NCBI GenBank assembly: GCA_029267335.1
Contig: JAJUJC010000001.1
Coordinates: 124,001 to 188,000, forward strand
Direction: 5' to 3'
DNA: 64,000 bases
From: Intestinibacillus massiliensis
Lineage (GTDB): Bacteria; Bacillota; Clostridia; Oscillospirales; Butyricicoccaceae
Under the pieces are notes generated by a model that saw only the letters and a list, made by a program, of their open reading frames with translations, was not told the DNA's origin and searched no databases. Shown here one piece after another: positions 31,165 through 41,883 of the stretch. The number at the start of each line of letters is the position of its first letter. The stretch's first letter is position 1. Both the position numbers and the translations under genes were made by a program.

Positions 31165-32347
31165 AGAGATCCTCCCCTCTGTATCGTGCCATCGCCGCAC
31201 AGTCCTTGTCGCCTCTGCCCGATATGGTGATGACAAGCAGTTGATCTCTCGTCATTTGCGGCGCGATTTTCATTGCATATGCGACCGCATGCGCCGATTC
31301 GATCGCCGGGATGATACCCTCAGTGCGTGCCAGATACTCAAAGGCATCCACTGCTTCGTCATCGGTCACCGGCACATATTCCGCGCGTCCGATGTCATGC
31401 AGATGCGCATGCTCCGGTCCGATGCCAGGATAGTCGAGTCCTGCGGAGATCGAGTATACCGGCGCGATCTGCCCGTACTCATCCTGACAAAAATAGGATT
31501 TCATGCCGTGGAAAATGCCCAAACGACCGGTATTGACCGTTGCTGCGGTTTCCACGGTGTCGATTCCCCGCCCTGCCGCTTCGCAGCCGATGAGTCTGAC
31601 CGCAGCATCGGGAATGAAGTGATAAAAGCTGCCGATCGCGTTAGAGCCGCCGCCGACACAGGCGATGACCGCATCAGGAAGCCGCCCCTCCTTTTCCAGT
31701 ATCTGCTGTTTGATCTCCTGCGAGATGACCGCTTGAAAATCGCGCACGATCGTCGGGAACGGGTGCGGGCCCATGACCGACCCCAAACAGTAATGGGTAT
31801 CGTCGATGCGGCTCGTCCACTCGCGCATTGCTTCGGAAACGGCATCCTTCAGGGTCGCGGTGCCGCTTTTGACCGGCACGACCTGCGCGCCGAGCAGCTT
31901 CATGCGATATACATTGAGCGCCTGACGAATGGTGTCTTCCTCGCCCATGAATACAACACATTCCATGCCCATCAGCGCGGCAGCAGTCGCGGTCGCAACC
32001 CCGTGCTGCCCTGCACCGGTTTCTGCGATCAGTCGCGTTTTACCCATTTTTTTGGCAAGCAACGCTTGTCCGAGTACATTATTGATTTTGTGTGCGCCTG
32101 TATGATTGAGATCCTCTCGCTTGAGGTAAATTTTCGCGCCGCCCAGATCCTTTGTCATCTTGTCGGCATAATACAGCCGCGACGGTCTGCCTGCGTATTC
32201 GTTGAGCAGTTCGGTAAGCTCCTGCCGGAACGCAGGGTCATTTTGATACTGCCGGTATGCATGCTCCAGTTCGATGACTGCATTCATCAGCGTTTCCGGA
32301 ATGTATTGTCCGCCGTGGATACCAAAGCGTCCTCTTTCGTTTGTCAT
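31157..32347 (-). CDS. trpB: Tryptophan synthase beta chain
   Basis: [30 protein letters not shown]. Confidence 0.97.
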   Translation of the reverse strand: MTNERGRFGIHGGQYIPETLMNAVIELEHAYRQYQNDPAFRQELTELLNEYAGRPSRLYYADKMTKDLGGAKIYLKREDLNHTGAHKINNVLGQALLAKKMGKTRLIAETGAGQHGVATATAAALMGMECVVFMGEEDTIRQALNVYRMKLLGAQVVPVKSGTATLKDAVSEAMREWTSRIDDTHYCLGSVMGPHPFPTIVRDFQAVISQEIKQQILEKEGRLPDAVIACVGGGSNAIGSFYHFIPDAAVRLIGCEAAGRGIDTVETAATVNTGRLGIFHGMKSYFCQDEYGQIAPVYSISAGLDYPGIGPEHAHLHDIGRAEYVPVTDDEAVDAFEYLARTEGIIPAIESAHAVAYAMKIAPQMTRDQLLVITISGRGDKDCAAMARYRGEDLYE

Positions 32348-32353
32348 GGAGGT

Positions 32354-32965
32354 TCATCCTTCCCTATCATTTCTCACGGCTTTGACAAAAGCCCGTATTT
32401 TCGTTTCCTCTTTCAGACCGCCGCACTCCACACCGGAGCTGACATCGACCGCATAGGGCCGCAGCAGCGCACACGCCGTCTCCACGTTATCTGGAGACAG
32501 CCCCCCTGCGAGGAAAAAAGGTCTATGCAGCTCTGCTGCCAGCGCCCAGTGAAAGGTGGTACCGGTGCCGCCTCTGCCGGAGTCGAGCAGCACATAGTCC
32601 GCCGTGCTTGCCGCCGCAGCATGAATATCATACGCGCACTCGATGCGAAACGCCTTAATGATCGGCCGATCGGTCAGTGTGCGCAGCCTTGCAAGGTATA
32701 CTTCATCCTCCGCACCGTGTAGCTGTACCGCGTCAATGATACCGCGTCGCAGTAGATCGTCAATGACCGCGCAGTCTTCATCTACAAATACACCTACGAC
32801 CGAGATGCCGGATGCGAGTTTCTGTTTCAGCTCCGCGGCGTGATCGGGCGAAAGATACCGCCTGCTGTGCGGCGCGAACACAAAACCAATGTAGTCGGGC
32901 ATACAGGCATTGGCGATCTCAATATCGCACGGTCGTGTCAATCCGCACAATTTGATTTTTGTCAT
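32354..32965 (-). CDS. trpF: Phosphoribosylanthranilate isomerase
   Basis: TKIKLCGLTRPCDIEIAN; DVSSGVECGGLKEETKIRAFV. Confidence 0.96.
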   Translation of the reverse strand: MTKIKLCGLTRPCDIEIANACMPDYIGFVFAPHSRRYLSPDHAAELKQKLASGISVVGVFVDEDCAVIDDLLRRGIIDAVQLHGAEDEVYLARLRTLTDRPIIKAFRIECAYDIHAAAASTADYVLLDSGRGGTGTTFHWALAAELHRPFFLAGGLSPDNVETACALLRPYAVDVSSGVECGGLKEETKIRAFVKAVRNDREG

Positions 32966-33744
32966 TATTCACCTCGCAATGCGGCGAGTTTCGCGCGTTT
33001 GTCCGGTGCGCGCATTAACGTTTCACCGATCAAAACCGCATCAGCACCGATCTCTCTCAGCCGCTGCACATCTTGCGCACAGGTCACGCCGCTTTCCGCC
33101 ACAAACAGAATATCGGGTGGAACGAGGGCGCGCAGCTTGCGGCTGGTTTCGGAATCGACCGTAAAGTCCTTGAGGTTGCGGTTGTTTACGCCGATGACTC
33201 GTGCGCCTGCATGCAGCGCAGTCTGTATTTCCGCCGCATCATGCGCTTCCACCAGTGCGGACAGCCCAAGACGGTCACAAAGATTGAGCGATTCTTTGAG
33301 CTGCTCCTGTGACAGGATCGCGCAGATGAGAAGCACGGCAGACGCCCCGAGCAGCTTGGCTTCGTAGATCATATACGGGTCTACGGTGAAATCCTTGCGC
33401 AGACAGGGCACGGAAACCGCCGCTGCAATTTGCGCAAGATAGTCGTCTTTCCCGAGAAACCACCGTGGTTCTGTGAGTACGGAGATGCAATCCGTACCGG
33501 CGGCTTCATAGTCTTTGGCGATTTCCAGATACGGAAAGTCCGGCGCGATCACACCCTTCGAGGGAGACGCTTTTTTACACTCACAGATGAAAGCGATGTC
33601 CGGTACGGCCAACGCGCGCTCAAAGGCGAAGGTACCTATCGGCAGCGCGAATGCCCGCGCCGCAAGCTCCTCAAGAGAACAATGCGTTTTTGCCCGTTCC
33701 GTCCGTGCGCGCGCCTCGTTTGCAAGCTCATCGAGTATCGTCAT
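32965..33744 (-). CDS. trpC: Indole-3-glycerol phosphate synthase
   Basis: [27 protein letters not shown]. Confidence 0.97.
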   Translation of the reverse strand: MTILDELANEARARTERAKTHCSLEELAARAFALPIGTFAFERALAVPDIAFICECKKASPSKGVIAPDFPYLEIAKDYEAAGTDCISVLTEPRWFLGKDDYLAQIAAAVSVPCLRKDFTVDPYMIYEAKLLGASAVLLICAILSQEQLKESLNLCDRLGLSALVEAHDAAEIQTALHAGARVIGVNNRNLKDFTVDSETSRKLRALVPPDILFVAESGVTCAQDVQRLREIGADAVLIGETLMRAPDKRAKLAALRGE

Positions 33745-34772
33745 GGACGTTCCTCCTCTCGATTGCTCGCCGCGATGAAATGTTCAAGCGTGCGAAGCGC
33801 CTTGCCGGAGTCAATCAGCTCCGCCGCAAACGCAACGCCCGCTTTCATGGTTTCTACTTTACCCCCGAGATAGAGTGCCGCGCCCGCATTGAGCAGCACC
33901 GCATTGCGCTTGTGTCCCTTTGCGCCGCACAGAATGTCACGGGTGATTGCGGCGTTCTCTTGGGGTGTGCCGCCTGCGAGATCGGCTTTTGTACAGCGTG
34001 CAAAGCCAAAATCCTCCGGTAGCAGCGTATCCGTCTTGAACCATTGATCGCGAAACTCACAGACCGTGGTCGGCGCACTCAGGGAAATTTCATCGAGTTT
34101 GTCCTGACCATATACGACCATGCCGCGCTTTACACCGAGGCTCATGAGGACCTGCGCAAGCGGTTCGACTAAATATTCATCATATACCCCTAAAAGCTGC
34201 ATTTTCGGGCTGCCGGGATTGGTCAGCGGACCAAGAATGTTGAATACTGTGCGAAAGCCAAGCTCCTTGCGGATCGCGCCGACATACTTCATGGAAGTGT
34301 GATATTCCTGCGCGAAAAAGAAGCAGATCCCCACTTCTTCAAGCAGTTTCGCACACTGTGCGGGGCTTTGTCGGATGTTCACGCCCAACGCTTCCAGACA
34401 GTCCGCAGTGCCGCATTGCGAAGATGCCGCACGATTGCCGTGCTTTGCGACTTTTACGCCGCCTGACGCCGCGACCAATGCGGAAGTGGTCGAAATATTA
34501 AAGCTATGCGCATTGTCTCCACCGGTCCCGACAATTTCAAACAGGTCGAATCCGGTCTCGACCTTTGTAGCGTGCGCGCGCATCGCCGCAGCGCAGCCGG
34601 CGATCTCGTCGGTCGTTTCCGCGCGGGCGCTCTTGGTCGAAAGCGCTGCAAGGAACGCTGCATTTTGCGTGGACGTGGTTTTCCCGCTCATAATCTCGTT
34701 CATCACGGTGTAAGCCTCGTCAAAAGTGAGGTCTTGTTTGTTTACGATTTTTACGATTGCGTCTCGAATCAT
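33741..34772 (-). CDS. trpD: Anthranilate phosphoribosyltransferase (start MIRDAIVKI)
   Basis: [26 protein letters not shown] overlap with trpG end supports the internal start. Confidence 0.95.
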   Translation of the reverse strand: MIRDAIVKIVNKQDLTFDEAYTVMNEIMSGKTTSTQNAAFLAALSTKSARAETTDEIAGCAAAMRAHATKVETGFDLFEIVGTGGDNAHSFNISTTSALVAASGGVKVAKHGNRAASSQCGTADCLEALGVNIRQSPAQCAKLLEEVGICFFFAQEYHTSMKYVGAIRKELGFRTVFNILGPLTNPGSPKMQLLGVYDEYLVEPLAQVLMSLGVKRGMVVYGQDKLDEISLSAPTTVCEFRDQWFKTDTLLPEDFGFARCTKADLAGGTPQENAAITRDILCGAKGHKRNAVLLNAGAALYLGGKVETMKAGVAFAAELIDSGKALRTLEHFIAASNREEERP

Positions 34773-35344
34773 TTTTCGCACTCCTTTATAAAATTGTTCA
34801 GCATGGTTTTTCCGTCTGGCGTCAGGATCGACTCCGGATGAAACTGTACACCGAAAATCGGATATTCTCGATGCTGCACCGCCATCACTTCCCCATCGTC
34901 TGTCATCGCCGTGGGCTTCAGGCAGTCCGGAAGGGTTTGTCCATCGGCTGCAAGCGAGTGATAACGGGCAACCGGCGCATGCTCCGGACAACCGGTAAAC
35001 AGCGGACAGGTATGGTCGAGCCGAACATTCGACTGTTTGCCGTGCATCAGGGCTTTGGCATAGGTGATCGAAGCGCCGTATGCTGCGCAAATTGCCTGAT
35101 GCCCCAGACAAACGCCTAAAACAGGGATTTCCTGTCCGAGCGTTCGGGCGACCTCCACGATGACTCCCGCGTCCTCCGGTCTGCCCGGTCCGGGCGAGAG
35201 AATGATCCCGTCGGGCTGCAGCGCGCGAATTTGCGCTACGGTCAGTTCGTCGTTGCGGATCACGCGAATGGCAGGCTCGAGTTCCCCAATCAGTTGGTAT
35301 AGATTATAGGAGAAGCTGTCATAGCTATCAATCAGTAAAATCAC
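34769..35344 (-). CDS. trpG: Anthranilate synthase glutamine amidotransferase component
   Basis: [30 protein letters not shown]. Confidence 0.97.
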   Translation of the reverse strand: MILLIDSYDSFSYNLYQLIGELEPAIRVIRNDELTVAQIRALQPDGIILSPGPGRPEDAGVIVEVARTLGQEIPVLGVCLGHQAICAAYGASITYAKALMHGKQSNVRLDHTCPLFTGCPEHAPVARYHSLAADGQTLPDCLKPTAMTDDGEVMAVQHREYPIFGVQFHPESILTPDGKTMLNNFIKECEK

Positions 35345-36804
35345 AGGTTTTCCTCCTCCGCCAGTCGCAGCGCGTGGACGACCGCTTTTGCTTTGTTAAT
35401 GCATTCTTCAAATTCCTTTTCCGGCACCGAATCCGCGACGATGCCCGCGCCGCTACGCACAAACACCTTACCGTTTTTCCGATACGCGATGCGAATCGCA
35501 ATGCAGGTATCCATGTTGCCCGTAAAGTCGATATAGCCGATCGCACCGCCATAAATGCCGCGTTTGTTTTGTTCCAGTTCCCCGATGAGCTGACAGGCGC
35601 GGATCTTCGGCGCGCCCGACAGTGTTCCCGCGGGCAGTACCGCACCGATGGCATCCAGTGCATCAAATTCCTGACGGATTTGTCCGCTGACCGTAGAGCC
35701 GATATGCATCACATGCGAATATCGCTCGATGCTGTGCAGTTTTTCCACCTGCACGCTGCCGAACTTGCTGATTTTCCCCAAATCATTGCGTCCCAGATCC
35801 ACAAGCATGTTATGCTCGGCAAGCTCTTTTTCATCGGCAAGCAGCTCCGCCTCCAGTGCCTGATCCTCCTGCAGCGTGTTGCCGCGCGGCCGTGTGCCCG
35901 CCAAAGGAAAGGTATGCAGAATGCCATTTTCCAACTTGACCAGTGTTTCCGGCGACGCACCCGCGACCTCTATATCGCTCCCCGAAAAATAGAACATATA
36001 GGGCGAGGGATTTACCGTGCGAAGGACACGATAGGCATTGAGCAGACTGCCTTCAAACGGCGCACTCAAACGGTTTGACAGAACAATTTGAAAAATATCA
36101 CCCTCACGAATGAAGCGCTTTGCGTTTTCTACCATACCATAATAGGTATCCCGGTCGAATAACGGTGTGACTTCCCCGCGCAGATGACCGGTTTCGTACT
36201 TTTTCTCTCCGTTTTTCAGCAGTTCGTAAAGTTGTTTCAGCTCCAAGATCGCTTTGTGATATCCTGTCCGCGGATCTTCTAACGACATGTTGACCATCAA
36301 GATCATTTTTTGCCGAAAATGATCGAAAGCGATCACCTTATCGAAGAGCATGAGATCTAAATCCTGAAAGGCTTCGCTGTCCGGCACATCCGTTCCCGCG
36401 GCGGGTTCAATATACCGAATATAATCATAAGAAAAATATCCTACGAGACCACCGGTAAACGGAGGCAGATACGAAAAGCGCGGACTTTTATAGTCTGCAA
36501 GCAACTGGCGCAGACGCCCGGCAGGATCGTTGGTTTGCAGGCGCACGGAGCCGATGGTCATTTGACCGTTTACGCAGGTGACTGCAAGCTTGGGATCAAA
36601 ACCGAGAAAGGTGTATCGTCCCCAGGTCTCCTTTTCCGCCACGGACTCCAGCATGTAGCAGTGGGTCGATACGTTTTTTAAAATACGCATGACCTCGATC
36701 GGCGTACAGCTGTCCGATAGTATTTCGCAGCTTACCGGCAGCACTTTATAAGTGCCGCGTGCTGCGATCGTTTGGATTTCTTCCAATGTCGGTAAAAATT
36801 TCAT
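35341..36804 (-). CDS. trpE: Anthranilate synthase component I
   Basis: FPLAGTRPRGNT; LSGAPKIRACQLI. Confidence 0.97.
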   Translation of the reverse strand: MKFLPTLEEIQTIAARGTYKVLPVSCEILSDSCTPIEVMRILKNVSTHCYMLESVAEKETWGRYTFLGFDPKLAVTCVNGQMTIGSVRLQTNDPAGRLRQLLADYKSPRFSYLPPFTGGLVGYFSYDYIRYIEPAAGTDVPDSEAFQDLDLMLFDKVIAFDHFRQKMILMVNMSLEDPRTGYHKAILELKQLYELLKNGEKKYETGHLRGEVTPLFDRDTYYGMVENAKRFIREGDIFQIVLSNRLSAPFEGSLLNAYRVLRTVNPSPYMFYFSGSDIEVAGASPETLVKLENGILHTFPLAGTRPRGNTLQEDQALEAELLADEKELAEHNMLVDLGRNDLGKISKFGSVQVEKLHSIERYSHVMHIGSTVSGQIRQEFDALDAIGAVLPAGTLSGAPKIRACQLIGELEQNKRGIYGGAIGYIDFTGNMDTCIAIRIAYRKNGKVFVRSGAGIVADSVPEKEFEECINKAKAVVHALRLAEEENL

Positions 36805-36834
36805 AGCAGCTTTCTCCTAAAACAAAATGCCCCT

Positions 36835-37150
36835 CTGACAATTCTGTCAAAGGAGCATGAAAACAAAAAACGTCCTTGACAGAAATATCTTAATTTCTGT
36901 CAAGGACGAACAAAGCAAATTATCCGCGGTACCACCTTGGTTCACGGCATGTCAAATGCCGCGCGCTCGGCAGGATACAATCATATCCTCGGCAACTGAC
37001 GTATGCCCACACGTTGCAGAATACTTTGCGCAAAATACGCATTTGACTGCACCCTCAGCGGTCCATTTGACAACTTGTTTCTTACCCGACTCTCAGCATC
37101 ACGGGCTCTCTGTAAAGGCATCATTGCCGTTATCTCCGCTTCAACGGTTT
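36835..37150 (-). promoter_or_regulatory. T-box leader (Trp-responsive) upstream of trpE
   Basis: AAGGTGGTACCGCGG antiterminator core; terminator GTCCTTGACAGAAATTaagatATTTCTGTCAAGGACGTTTTTT; candidate TGG specifier in CAAATGGACCGCTG. Confidence 0.93.
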
Positions 37151-37249
37151 ATTCTATTAAATTAGGTTTATCATACCGCAAGGATATGACTTTGTCAAGT
37201 GTTATTTCAAAAAAACAAAGTGTAAAAATCATATCCCATGGGAAAGCGA

Positions 37250-39091
37250 TCAGTCCAGCTCCAGTTTTCCGGTATAGAGCTGATAATATCTGCCGCCGAG
37301 CGCGAGCAGATCGTCATGCGTGCCGCGTTCTTCGATACGGCCCTGCTCCATGACCAAAATCGCGTTCGATTCGCGCACAGTCGACAGGCGATGCGCGATG
37401 ATAAATGTCGTGCGGTTTTGCATTAAACGGTCAAGACCGTACTCGATATGGCGCTCGGTACGCGTATCGACAGAGCTGGTCGCTTCGTCAAGGATCAAAA
37501 TAGGCGCATTGGCGAGGGCGGCGCGCGCAATGTTCAGCAGCTGGCGCTGCCCCTGGCTCAGATTCGCGCCATCGCCTTCGATTACGGTCTGGTACCCTTG
37601 CGGTAAGCGCATGATGAAGGAATGCGCACTTGCCAGCTTTGCTGCGGCAATCACCTCATCCTCGCTGGCATCCAGTCGTCCGTAGCGGATATTGTCGAGG
37701 ATCGTACCGGTAAACAGGTGTGTATCTTGCAGCACCACGGAAATGGCGCGCCGCAGACTTTCTCGTGCGATTTTTTGCAGTGGGATGCCGTCGATGCTGA
37801 TCGTGCCCTCATTCACATCGTAAAAATGTGTCAACAGATTGGTCACGGTGGTTTTGCCCGCACCGGTGGAACCGACGAAGGCGATTTTCTGTCCCGGCTT
37901 CGCGTAGAGTGAAATATCGTGCAAAACGACCTTCTCCGGTGTGTAACCGAATGTTACATGGTCGAATTTTACATCTCCGCGCACAGGGATCGCGTGCTGT
38001 GCGTTCTGCCAGTACCACGCGCCGTCGCGCTCTACGAGCGTATAGTCCGGTGCATCGTTCGTGTGCTCTGGTGTTTCTGCAATGACTTCAAAAATGCGCT
38101 CTGCACCTGCGATGGCGGTCACGACCGCATTATATTGGTTGGACGCCTCGGTCAACGGACGGCTGAACTGCTGCACAAGCTGCAAAAAGACGACCAGTCC
38201 GCCGACGCTCAGGTAGCCGAACGCCGAAAGCACGCCGCCGACCGCTGCAATGAGTGCAAAATTGATGCTGTTGATGTTACGGCTAAGCGGCATCATCATA
38301 CCCGCATATCGCTGGGCGGCGGTCGCGGATTCTTGCAATGCACGGTTGCGCACGCCAAATTCCGCGGAGGAACGCTCTTCGTAACCAAACACCTTGACGA
38401 CCTTGGCGCCCGTCATCATTTCCTCGATATAACCGTTGACCGCGCCGAGATTCTTTTGCTGTGCCGCAAAATATTTGCTGCTGCGCTTCATGACCGTCGT
38501 GACAGCAAAGATCAAAATCGGCGTAAAACACAGCGTGAGCAGCGTCAACGGGATGCTGCGATACAGCATGAGTGCCAAAATACCGACGATCGTGATGACG
38601 CTCGAAAACAGGGTTGTCAGCCCGTTTTGCAGCGCTTCGTTGAGCGTATCCACGTCATTTGTGAAGCGGCTCATCATTTCGCCGTGCGTGCGGGTATCGA
38701 AGTAGCGCACGGGCAGCGACTGCAAATGCTGAAAAAGATCACGGCGCACATCGTGGATCGTATGCTGCGCAATATAGACCATCAGACGGGACTGCGCATA
38801 CGCCGCCGCGCAGGACAGGATATAGATGCCGAGCAGCACTGCCGCACCGCGCGCAAGACCGCTCAAACGCTCTGCAACCGTAGGGTTTCCCTTGACTGGC
38901 GCGAGAAAATTGTCGATGATGGGCTGCAAATAACTGGTGCCCGCAAGAGATGCCGCAATATTGGCAAATACCATCAAAAAAGCGACAATGAGCAGCACGC
39001 GATAACGGCGCAGATACCCGCCGAGCTTTGCCAGCGTTTCACGCAGGTGTTTGGGCTTTTGCAGCCGCATGGGTTTTACAGGGCCGGGCAT
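37250..39091 (-). CDS. ABC transporter, fused permease/ATP-binding (exporter half)
   Basis: Walker A GSTGAGKTT; LSQGQRQLL; ILDEATSSVD. Confidence 0.95.
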   Translation of the reverse strand: MPGPVKPMRLQKPKHLRETLAKLGGYLRRYRVLLIVAFLMVFANIAASLAGTSYLQPIIDNFLAPVKGNPTVAERLSGLARGAAVLLGIYILSCAAAYAQSRLMVYIAQHTIHDVRRDLFQHLQSLPVRYFDTRTHGEMMSRFTNDVDTLNEALQNGLTTLFSSVITIVGILALMLYRSIPLTLLTLCFTPILIFAVTTVMKRSSKYFAAQQKNLGAVNGYIEEMMTGAKVVKVFGYEERSSAEFGVRNRALQESATAAQRYAGMMMPLSRNINSINFALIAAVGGVLSAFGYLSVGGLVVFLQLVQQFSRPLTEASNQYNAVVTAIAGAERIFEVIAETPEHTNDAPDYTLVERDGAWYWQNAQHAIPVRGDVKFDHVTFGYTPEKVVLHDISLYAKPGQKIAFVGSTGAGKTTVTNLLTHFYDVNEGTISIDGIPLQKIARESLRRAISVVLQDTHLFTGTILDNIRYGRLDASEDEVIAAAKLASAHSFIMRLPQGYQTVIEGDGANLSQGQRQLLNIARAALANAPILILDEATSSVDTRTERHIEYGLDRLMQNRTTFIIAHRLSTVRESNAILVMEQGRIEERGTHDDLLALGGRYYQLYTGKLELD

Positions 39092-40824
39092 GCTGTTGCC
39101 CCCTCTCTCTGCTGAGACTGATAGATTTCATGATACGCTGTGCACGATGCAAGCAGTTCTTCATGTGTGCCCTTGCCCACGATTTGCCCGTCGTCCATGA
39201 CGACGATCTGATCGGCATCGCGCACCGAGCTGATGCGCTGCGCGATGAGCAGGATTGTGGTGTCCGCAAGTTGTTCACGAAATGCAGCGCGCAGGCGCTG
39301 CTCGGTTGCGGTATCGACCGCACTGGTGGAATCGTCGAGAATCAGTATTTTCGGATGGCGCAGCAGCGCGCGTGCGATACATAGACGCTGCTTTTGTCCG
39401 CCGGATACGTTCACGCCTCCCTGCTCGATCCAGGTGTCGTAGCCTTTGGGGAAGGAACGGATGAACTCGTGTGCCTGTGCCGCCTTGGCTGCGCGCACGA
39501 GATCGTCCTCGGTGGCCTCGGGATCGCCCCAACGCAGGTTATCCGCGATCGTGCCAGAGAACAGCGTATTGTTTTGCAGCACAACGCTGATTTCTTCGTG
39601 AAGCGTTTGCAGCCGATAGTCGCGCACATCTCGCCCGTCGAGCAGAATCGCGCCCTCGGTCACATCGTACAGACGCGGAATGAGGGAAATGAGCGAGGTT
39701 TTGCCTGCACCCGTGCCACCGATGATCGCAGTCATCTGTCCCGGCTCAATCGTCAGATTGATATGAGAGAGCACAGGTTCGCCGCGATCCTCCGTGTTAT
39801 AGCGAAACGATACGTCCCGAAAAGCGATCTGTCCGCGCAGATTGTCTGCGGAAACCGCATCCGGCGCATCCGCCAAGTCGGGCTGCGTATCAAGCACTTC
39901 ACAGATACGCTGATACGATGCGCTCGCGCGTGAAAGCACCATGAACATCATAGCGAGCATCATCAGAGAGAACAGAATTTGCAGGATATAGTTGATGAAT
40001 TTGCTCATTTCCGCAACTGTCAGTGTGCCAAAGACGATTTGTCGTCCGCCGAAAAAGACGACTGCGACGATTGTTGCGTTCATGACGAACATCATCAGCG
40101 GCATGTTGAGCACGATGGCGTACATTGCGTCCATCGAGGCTTTCATCTGCCGCTTACTCGCCTGCTCGAACTTTTCCTTTTCACGCGTTTCGCGCACAAA
40201 GGACTTGACGACGCGCATATTTGTGACGTTTTCCTGCACGGTGCGATTGAGATGATCGACGCTTTGTTGCATCTTACGAAACAGCGGCAGCGCACGCCAT
40301 ACGAGGAGCACGAGCAGCACAAGCAGCGCCGGGATCGACACCCCAAGGATGAGCGCAAGCTGTGCATTGATGCCGATTGCCATAATGAGTGCAAACGGCA
40401 GCATGAGCGGCGCGCGTATCATCATACGCATGCCCATCGTGACTACATTTTGCAGTTGCGTGATGTCATTGGTCAGACGGGTGCTCAGAGATGCGGTAGA
40501 AAAACTGTCGATGTTGCGAAAAGAAAAGCTTTGCACCTTGGCAAACAATTTCTCGCGCAGATTGGCGGAAAAGCCCACGCCGGCTTTTGCGGAAACACCT
40601 GCGTTGCTGCATCCGGCAATGAGGCCAACGATCGCAACCGCGATCATAAGCACGCCAATCTTGAGGATATAAGGAATGTTTCCGGCGCCGATGCCGCGCT
40701 CGCCAATGATGTTTGCCATCAGGGTCGGCTGAATGACTTCACAAAAGACATCCAACATCATGAGCAACACAGCTGCAAACACCTGTTTTCGATACGGTTT
40801 GAGACAGCTTAGGATCTCTTTCAA
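39076..40824 (-). CDS. ABC transporter, fused permease/ATP-binding (partner half; probable TTG start)
   Basis: GGTGAGKTS; VSGGQKQRL; ILDDSTSAVD; AAAAGGAGCG RBS before TTG at 40824. Confidence 0.92.
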   Translation of the reverse strand: MKEILSCLKPYRKQVFAAVLLMMLDVFCEVIQPTLMANIIGERGIGAGNIPYILKIGVLMIAVAIVGLIAGCSNAGVSAKAGVGFSANLREKLFAKVQSFSFRNIDSFSTASLSTRLTNDITQLQNVVTMGMRMMIRAPLMLPFALIMAIGINAQLALILGVSIPALLVLLVLLVWRALPLFRKMQQSVDHLNRTVQENVTNMRVVKSFVRETREKEKFEQASKRQMKASMDAMYAIVLNMPLMMFVMNATIVAVVFFGGRQIVFGTLTVAEMSKFINYILQILFSLMMLAMMFMVLSRASASYQRICEVLDTQPDLADAPDAVSADNLRGQIAFRDVSFRYNTEDRGEPVLSHINLTIEPGQMTAIIGGTGAGKTSLISLIPRLYDVTEGAILLDGRDVRDYRLQTLHEEISVVLQNNTLFSGTIADNLRWGDPEATEDDLVRAAKAAQAHEFIRSFPKGYDTWIEQGGVNVSGGQKQRLCIARALLRHPKILILDDSTSAVDTATEQRLRAAFREQLADTTILLIAQRISSVRDADQIVVMDDGQIVGKGTHEELLASCTAYHEIYQSQQREGATACPAL

Positions 40825-40907
40825 ATTGCATGCGCTCCTTTTCCGGAAGTTAATACGATCATCGCGAAAAAATTGGGCTGCCGAAGATCGTTTCGGCAGC
40901 CAGTGCA

Positions 40908-41810
40908 TTAGGTTTCTGCTTCGCCCGCTTCCGTGAACAGGCGCAACGCTTGTTTGCAGTTTTCAATCCACACACTTGGCGGCGCACCGCCGAATTCTCC
41001 ATCGAGCGTCCACGGCATACCCAAGGTGTTTTCAAAGCAGACACGTGCCGTCTTGAAGTGGCAAATTTGCTCAGAACGCATGTCCTGGGCAAGCAGCATA
41101 TTGATGATGCCCTGTAGCTGCACAGGATTTTCAGGCTGCCGCACAAGCAATACCTCGAACAATCCATCATCCATCTCAACATCCGCGCCCGGCATCTCCA
41201 TGATGCCGCCGATGGTGCGGGCATTGGTCACCATGCCGTAGATAAAGTCGCCCTCAAGCTGCACCTCGGCACTGTCGACCTTGAGGTGGTATGCTTTGAT
41301 GCTCGGCAGTGTTTTGATGCCCTCCAGCACATAGGCGGCATGCCCTAAGAGATTCTTTGTGGGCTGCGGCGTGGTATAGGAAACGCCGGTGAATGCACCA
41401 AAAGCAGCAATATAGGTGAAAAACCGATCATTGAATCGCCCAACATCGATGTTGACGGTGTGCTCCCCTGCCGCGATGCGAGTCGCATCCTCGGGGTATT
41501 TCGGGATGCAGAGGCTGCTTGCAAAGTCGTTTGTCGTGCCCGCGGGAATATAGCCGAGCGGTGGGCAGTGCGCAAGCGACATCAGACCATTCACGACCTC
41601 GTCCAACGTGCCGTCACCGCCTGCGCACAGGATACGATCATATGCCATCGCGTGTTCGCGGACAATACGTTCCGCATCCTGCGGCCCCTGTGTCAAACGC
41701 ACGGTGGGTTCAAACCCGGCTGCGCACAAAATATCCAGACAATCGAGCAGATCTTCACGCATTACCTGCTGACCCGAATGCGGATTGATGATGAAAAGGA
41801 CTTTCTTCAT
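40908..41810 (-). CDS. Diacylglycerol/YegS-like lipid kinase
   Basis: VLFIINPHSGQ; LCAGGDGTLDEVVNGL; IPAGTTNDFASSL. Confidence 0.95.
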   Translation of the reverse strand: MKKVLFIINPHSGQQVMREDLLDCLDILCAAGFEPTVRLTQGPQDAERIVREHAMAYDRILCAGGDGTLDEVVNGLMSLAHCPPLGYIPAGTTNDFASSLCIPKYPEDATRIAAGEHTVNIDVGRFNDRFFTYIAAFGAFTGVSYTTPQPTKNLLGHAAYVLEGIKTLPSIKAYHLKVDSAEVQLEGDFIYGMVTNARTIGGIMEMPGADVEMDDGLFEVLLVRQPENPVQLQGIINMLLAQDMRSEQICHFKTARVCFENTLGMPWTLDGEFGGAPPSVWIENCKQALRLFTEAGEAET

Positions 41811-41883
41811 ATAATCGCCTCCTTTTCCCATGGTTCAGTATCGCATCGGTTTGTGTACTTTATGTGTCAATAAGAGATTTTAT

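Noticed and set aside
30947-32722. 591-aa plus-strand ORF
   Set aside because: Antisense to trpA/trpB/trpF; no recognisable domain; shadow ORF.
34773-35111. N-terminal extension of trpD ORF
   Set aside because: Overlaps trpG in another frame; homologous start is MIRDAIVKI at 34772 with ATGA coupling.
37919-39115. 398-aa plus-strand ORF
   Set aside because: Antisense to an ABC transporter gene; no domain signature.
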